From assembly GCA_030372335.1 (NCBI GenBank), contig JAUDCW010000014.1: a DNA stretch of 62,850 nucleotides; one strand, written 5' to 3'. The notes under the pieces are model-generated. The model saw only the letters and a program-made list of their open reading frames with translations, did not search any database and was not told where the DNA came from. Both the position numbers and the translations under genes were made by a program. Each line of letters starts with the position of its first letter. Within the stretch, counting starts at the first letter, position 1. Source of the stretch: JALCOL01 sp022649665. GTDB taxonomy: Bacteria > Bacillota > Bacilli > Lactobacillales > Enterococcaceae. Positions 59,568 through 62,850 of this stretch are shown in pieces.

Positions 59568-60989
59568 TTATACAAGAAGCAATTCATGGGGATCTGTTTG
59601 ATCCAGCCGTTCGATCTCCAGATCGTGCAGCTTTTTAAAGCGATCCCATTTGGTCTTGCACGCTGCCTGATCGATCACCGCAAGAGATTCAGCAGTATTA
59701 CTGAGTAAAAAAGCTGAATACAGATCCCGGTGGATGCGTTCTCCTTTTAAATCGAGCCATTGCTGCGCTAATTGTTTTGTCCGGGCAGTGTTGTTCAGCG
59801 GATTGAATTCTTTTGCTTTTGCGAGATACGTATTGATTTTTTTTACTGAAAGTCCGCGGTAACTCAGTTTACGTTGGATGATTTCAATCAGCATCTCGGC
59901 CAATCGTTCAGAGGCAAGCGTCTTTCGAGCAATGCTCTTTGTATCAATAAATGCAAAAATCTCTAAAGACTGGCAACGCTTGGTTTCGATTCGAATATCG
60001 TCTCCCAGTGCGAGAATCTGATTGGCCAGGATTTCTTGATATTGCCGCTGTTTCACGGCAATTTTTCGGTAGAGATCGTTTCTTTTCGCTTTCAGCTTGA
60101 GATAGCGTTTCGAATAGATCCAGAGGCAGTCCTTTTTTGTCTTTCCATTTTTATCATAGTTTTCAGGGTTAGACACTTTTTTCGAGCGCAGCAGTGCCTG
60201 ATCGATTTCGCGGATTTGATCGTACTCTTTTTTGCATGGCGGCGCAAGCGGAGTCAACAATGCACGATGATCGCTTACGATCGCGACAGTTGCAGTGCCG
60301 AGGTCAATTCCGACACGACCGTGATTGACAGTTTGCTCAGCAGCAAGTGCCTTTTGCGGCGGAATGCCTTCTTGAACCAACTGAACAAAGTAGCGGTCTT
60401 TCCCGCGAATTTGTTTTCTAAGAATCCTGACATACTTCGTCCGGTCCATCAAACCTTCCTGTGCATAGCGATCTTGCGGCGCAACTTTAAACTCCAAAGC
60501 AATTTCGCCCCAAATGATTTTTCCGTCCCTTCGACGCAGTCCGCTTTTATTTGATTTATTTTCCACGGTCATTTCATCTGTTTTGCTCTTGAAACGAACT
60601 TTGGGTGTCTTGAAATAATGAACTCTTTCTACCGCCTGAAAAGCGCGCGTGGCAAGTTTTTGAACGACGCTGCTTCCCAACGCTGCTCCGAAATGGGCGC
60701 GCGGATTTTTTGAAAAAGCGTGTGTTTGATATTCCGAATACCCATGCGCCCGTTCGATCTCGCGCAACCCGCGATTGCGTTTTGCGCTTTTTGGTTCTTG
60801 AAGGAGCTGCTGATACTCATGATCAGCTTTGACTGCTCTCAATCGCTTCAAACAGTATCCAAGACAAGCATTATAAATGGATTTGGCGATACGCATTTTC
60901 TTTTCCAGCACCTTGCGCTCCCGTTGCGTCCTTACGATCAGCTCGAACTCCAAAATATAGCTGGGGGATCTTTTTTTGGTCATACCCAT
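59568..60989 (-). CDS. TnpB-like IS200/IS605 protein lacking zinc-finger cysteines
   Basis: A protein of 473 residues (477 if GTG 61001 is used) of the large TnpB-related group with IYNACLGYCLKRL near the N-terminus. In the numbering from 61001 the RuvC acids appear kept: D233 in GIDLGTATVAI, E339 in IRIETKRC and D426 in HRDLYSAFL. The segment before the last motif, which in relatives holds the CxxC-type zinc finger, reads ARTKQLAQQWLDLKGERIH, without cysteines. TnpB proteins are RNA-guided nucleases that help the element persist. No TnpA lies nearby. The gene has host-like GATC content, so it is not a fresh arrival. Activity is uncertain. Confidence 0.75.
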   Translation of the reverse strand: MGMTKKRSPSYILEFELIVRTQRERKVLEKKMRIAKSIYNACLGYCLKRLRAVKADHEYQQLLQEPKSAKRNRGLREIERAHGYSEYQTHAFSKNPRAHFGAALGSSVVQKLATRAFQAVERVHYFKTPKVRFKSKTDEMTVENKSNKSGLRRRDGKIIWGEIALEFKVAPQDRYAQEGLMDRTKYVRILRKQIRGKDRYFVQLVQEGIPPQKALAAEQTVNHGRVGIDLGTATVAIVSDHRALLTPLAPPCKKEYDQIREIDQALLRSKKVSNPENYDKNGKTKKDCLWIYSKRYLKLKAKRNDLYRKIAVKQRQYQEILANQILALGDDIRIETKRCQSLEIFAFIDTKSIARKTLASERLAEMLIEIIQRKLSYRGLSVKKINTYLAKAKEFNPLNNTARTKQLAQQWLDLKGERIHRDLYSAFLLSNTAESLAVIDQAACKTKWDRFKKLHDLEIERLDQTDPHELLLV

Positions 60990-61001
60990 GGTGTTGCCCA
61001 C

Positions 61002-61411
61002 ACCTTCCCTTGCCAGTAGCTCTTTACTTATATATTTCGCAATTTATCTGTAAATGAACTTGGTCCCTTTTTGATTTCCGGCCGCTCAACTATAGAAAAA
61101 TAAAACTCCATTAAATATTAATCACATAAAACAATTGTCACATAGTGCAAACAGATGACTTCTTAGGGCCTGATATTAATGGATTGTTCAGAAACAATCC
61201 ATTAGGTATCATTTTAGACGATTTTTCATAAAGAAACAATAATAAATATTTTTAGTTGATTTTACTTTTATTAAGAATGCACCAAAAGTATGAAACTAAC
61301 CGCATTGAGAAAAATTTTGCAGCTTCTTAGAGACTAAACTTTTTTTACTATTTCTCGATAGTCAATGGTAAAATGATGAAAAAGCTGCCTATTGATTAGG
61401 GGGAGAAAATT
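61002..61411. other. Gene-free region upstream of the Mrr-like gene
   Basis: This 410-bp AT-rich stretch contains a long hairpin at 61171-61211 (separate entry) and, near its end, a probable promoter: TGG-TAAAAT at about 61368-61376 as extended -10, with TTTACT 19 bp upstream. No gene is supported. Confidence 0.45.
61171..61211. repeat. Long nearly perfect inverted repeat
   Basis: TAATGGATTGTT and AACAATCCATTA pair perfectly around the loop CAGA. The stem continues outward with TGATA and TATCA after small bulges. It may be the left-end hairpin of the TnpB element (about 170 bp before that gene), a terminator or a cruciform. Confidence 0.5.
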
Positions 61412-61930
61412 TTGAGTGAATTATTTTCACAGGACCTATTTATAGCGTTATTAAAAATGTTTTTAGTGCTTGTGGTATTCCCATGGTTAATTCGTGAAAT
61501 GTTTCAAATCATTAAAATATTCCGATTGAGAAAACTGGGAATCTATGATATCGATAAGCTGAGCGGGGAAGATTTTGAAAAATATATTAAGGTTCTGCTT
61601 GGAAAACTAGGATATTCAAAAATTCACCTTACGCCAAAAGTCGGTGACTATGGGATCGATGTTTTGGCACTTTCACCTAATGGTAAAAAAGTTGGATTTC
61701 AATGTAAGCGCTATAAAAATAATGTCGGCAACAAAGCAGTTCAAGAAGCTTATTCAGGAAAATCATATTATCAATTGGAAGATGTTTATGTGGTCACGAA
61801 TAGTCACTACACGCAACAGGCAATCAAAACCGGCAAAGCTAACAAAGTCATTCTTTTAGATCGAGAAGATTTACTCAAGCTGATTCGTTCTGCTAATAAA
61901 AAAAGCGAATCGAAAAGAGAACTGGATTGA
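61412..61930 (+). CDS. Membrane-anchored Mrr-like restriction endonuclease fold protein
   Basis: A 172-residue protein. A hydrophobic helix (about residues 11-28) is followed by a restriction-endonuclease-like Mrr domain: FEKYIKVLLGKLGY, the catalytic D in VGDYGIDVLAL, and QCKRYKNNVGNKAVQE with the Q-x-K pair, then a strand VYVVTNSHYT. Such proteins cut DNA, often methylated or foreign DNA. Start is TTG 61412, with GGGGGAGA about 8 bp upstream. It is alone, without methylase or specificity gene. The AT-rich, GATC-poor composition suggests transfer. Confidence 0.8.
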   Translation: MSELFSQDLFIALLKMFLVLVVFPWLIREMFQIIKIFRLRKLGIYDIDKLSGEDFEKYIKVLLGKLGYSKIHLTPKVGDYGIDVLALSPNGKKVGFQCKRYKNNVGNKAVQEAYSGKSYYQLEDVYVVTNSHYTQQAIKTGKANKVILLDREDLLKLIRSANKKSESKRELD

Positions 61931-62480
61931 CTGATTTGGACGATGTTTGATGAAATATTTTTGGTATATTCCTACGCTTTTTTTTAGTTGAAAGCATTTG
62001 GACGGCCATAATGATGTTGATGACTTCCATAGTCAGAAAAAAACAATCCCGACCACAAAGATTGCAAAATGATATATAGTGATTTTGGTGACGTCTTTTA
62101 CGGATGCCTGCCCTTCCTAATTGGTTATGACGGGGGTTATGGAGATTAATATAGCCAGATTCCACTCAGCATAGAATTTCGCACCTGATTATTTTTTCTT
62201 TATTGAAGGTGCTATGGCGTCCTCACCTAGAAATATAAGTCAATGAGAAGTTGTTAATACAAGCTGGAAAGAATGTTCATTTGGATAATGGAGCAGGCAA
62301 CATGAGCTTTTCGTGAAGATAGAGCCCAAGAACCATGATCATCCCGTAATTACAAAATCCACATGTAAAAACCTCTAGCCTGTTTTTATTCAGATATTCA
62401 ATATTTTTTTGTGAAATTCATTGATGAAGCCAATTTCTCATACTTTATATTTTTTTGAAAATATTTTCTAACTGTAGAAA
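61931..62480. other. Gene-free AT-rich region
   Basis: About 550 bp without supported genes, poor in GATC. One minus-strand frame (61893-62165) overlaps the end of the Mrr gene and has no ribosome site, so it is not called. I see no terminator directly after the Mrr-like gene. Confidence 0.5.
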
Positions 62481-62612
62481 AGAGACTGGGACAAAACTAA
62501 AAATTCAGTCTTTCTTAACACATTTTTCAATTAAAAAAGCGCCTAAAATTAACGTTTTCAAAAACGAATTTTAGGCGCTTTTTCTATTTAGGCTACTTTT
62601 GTCCCAGCCTCT
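62481..62612. repeat. MITE-like intergenic repeat with GGGACAAAA ends
   Basis: AGAGACTGGGACAAAA (62481-62496) and TTTTGTCCCAGCCTCT (62597-62612) are inverted ends with one mismatch. Inside, a long hairpin (62533-62583) pairs AAAAAGCGCCTAAAATT with AATTTTAGGCGCTTTTT and continues as CGTTTT/AAAACG. Elements with GAGGCTGGGACAAAA ends are familiar in enterococci and lactobacilli as dispersed intergenic repeats. Confidence 0.65.
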
Positions 62613-62662
62613 AAACCACTTACTTTTTTAATTTTGAAGCATTTTTATAGGATCAAAACTTG

Positions 62663-62850
62663 TTATTGAACTTTTTTGTGATTATAATTCATCTTATTAT
62701 TTTTAACGATCTGAACGATATTGCTGAACTTCTTCGGATCATGGCCAAAACGTCCTACAAAAACCCCATCTACGTTTGGATCATTGATGATCTCTCCCAC
62801 AGTTTCCTGACTGACAGATCCGCCGTAGATCAAGCGGACTTGTTCTGCGG
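62663..62850 (-). CDS. Triosephosphate isomerase family protein, 3' end only
   Basis: The last 62 codons of a gene that continues beyond the window. It reads VRLIYGGSVSQETVGEIIND then DGVFVGRFGHDPKKFSNIV, the phosphate-binding end of a TpiA-type barrel, where glycine-rich GGSV and GRFG loops grip the phosphate. The housekeeping enzyme normally reads GGASL at the last loop; FVGRFGHDP and the charged tail (NNKMNYNHKKVQ) suggest the second type, seen in tetrulose-phosphate (erythritol/L-threitol-type) isomerases. That subclass call is tentative. Confidence 0.8.
   Translation of the reverse strand, partial: AEQVRLIYGGSVSQETVGEIINDPNVDGVFVGRFGHDPKKFSNIVQIVKNNKMNYNHKKVQ

Noticed and set aside
59568..60989. 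TldR-type nuclease-dead TnpB repressor
   Set aside because: The three RuvC acids appear present, and no operon regulated in cis, such as oppF or flagellin genes, is adjacent. The lost zinc finger alone does not make it a TldR.
61893..62165. 90-codon minus-strand frame after the Mrr-like gene
   Set aside because: It overlaps the end of a convincing gene, has no ribosome site and an unlikely composition.
1..62850. CRISPR arrays, tRNA or rRNA genes
   Set aside because: No regularly spaced repeats, cloverleaf-like or rRNA-like stretches were noticed on reading both strands. A dedicated scan was not possible.

Overview
The window looks like chromosome from a low-GC Gram-positive bacterium, most likely Lactobacillales (Lactobacillaceae or Enterococcaceae). 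Reasons: strong AGGAGG ribosome sites, extended -10 promoters (TGN-TATAAT), cre-type CcpA sites, Firmicutes-type GalK/GalT, a DUF4811 protein next to a DHA2 transporter, and a GAGGCTGGGACAAAA-type intergenic repeat. No rRNA, tRNA or CRISPR array was recognised. Coding DNA is very rich in GATC, whereas the long intergenic regions near the right end are AT-rich and GATC-poor.

Layout. 1-3.9 kb: a membrane glycosyltransferase pair (GT-C plus GtrB-like GT2), a CpcT/CpeT-like protein and an acetyltransferase. 3.9-13.6 kb: a dicarboxylate/glutamate-type symporter, then a catabolic cluster in which a fused FdrA-YlbE protein (AllF-AllG), a DUF2877 protein (AllH) and an MFS carrier are transcribed away from a PucR regulator; AllFGH is the oxamate carbamoyltransferase of anaerobic purine/allantoin use. 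13.6-18.6 kb: DHA2 exporter, FtsX-type permease, short-chain dehydrogenase. 18.7-21.5 kb: first copy of an unrecognised two-gene unit, a ~670-residue protein followed by a ~155-residue helix-turn-helix-like protein. 21.6-26.6 kb: AEC permease plus MmgE/PrpD enzyme behind a palindromic operator, and small proteins. 26.7-32.1 kb: ABC transporter, AI-2E-family protein, galK and galT in one tight row. 32.2-36.1 kb: the three [FeFe]-hydrogenase maturases HydE, HydF and HydG; the hydrogenase itself is outside the window. 36.1-39.1 kb: membrane GDPD and a MobA/ModE-like fusion that appears to start at ATT.

39.2-47.4 kb is one minus-strand operon for the whole histidine pathway (hisZ-hisG fusion, hisD, hisC, hisB, hisH, hisA, hisF, hisIE, hisK) behind a clear promoter. 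47.5-49.8 kb holds a truncated DHA2 transporter with an intact DUF4811 partner. 49.8-58.0 kb holds two more copies of the large unknown protein and two more of the small one; a TetR / Old Yellow Enzyme / quinone reductase operon lies between them and reads into one large copy.

58.0-62.85 kb is a low-density region with gene remnants, a TnpB-like protein followed by a structured RNA candidate, a membrane-anchored Mrr-like nuclease, an intergenic repeat and the 3' end of a triosephosphate isomerase gene. The best candidate for an undescribed system is the three-copy large/small protein family. Its function is unknown to me; the arrangement suggests a soluble effector or sensor paired with a small DNA-binding partner.
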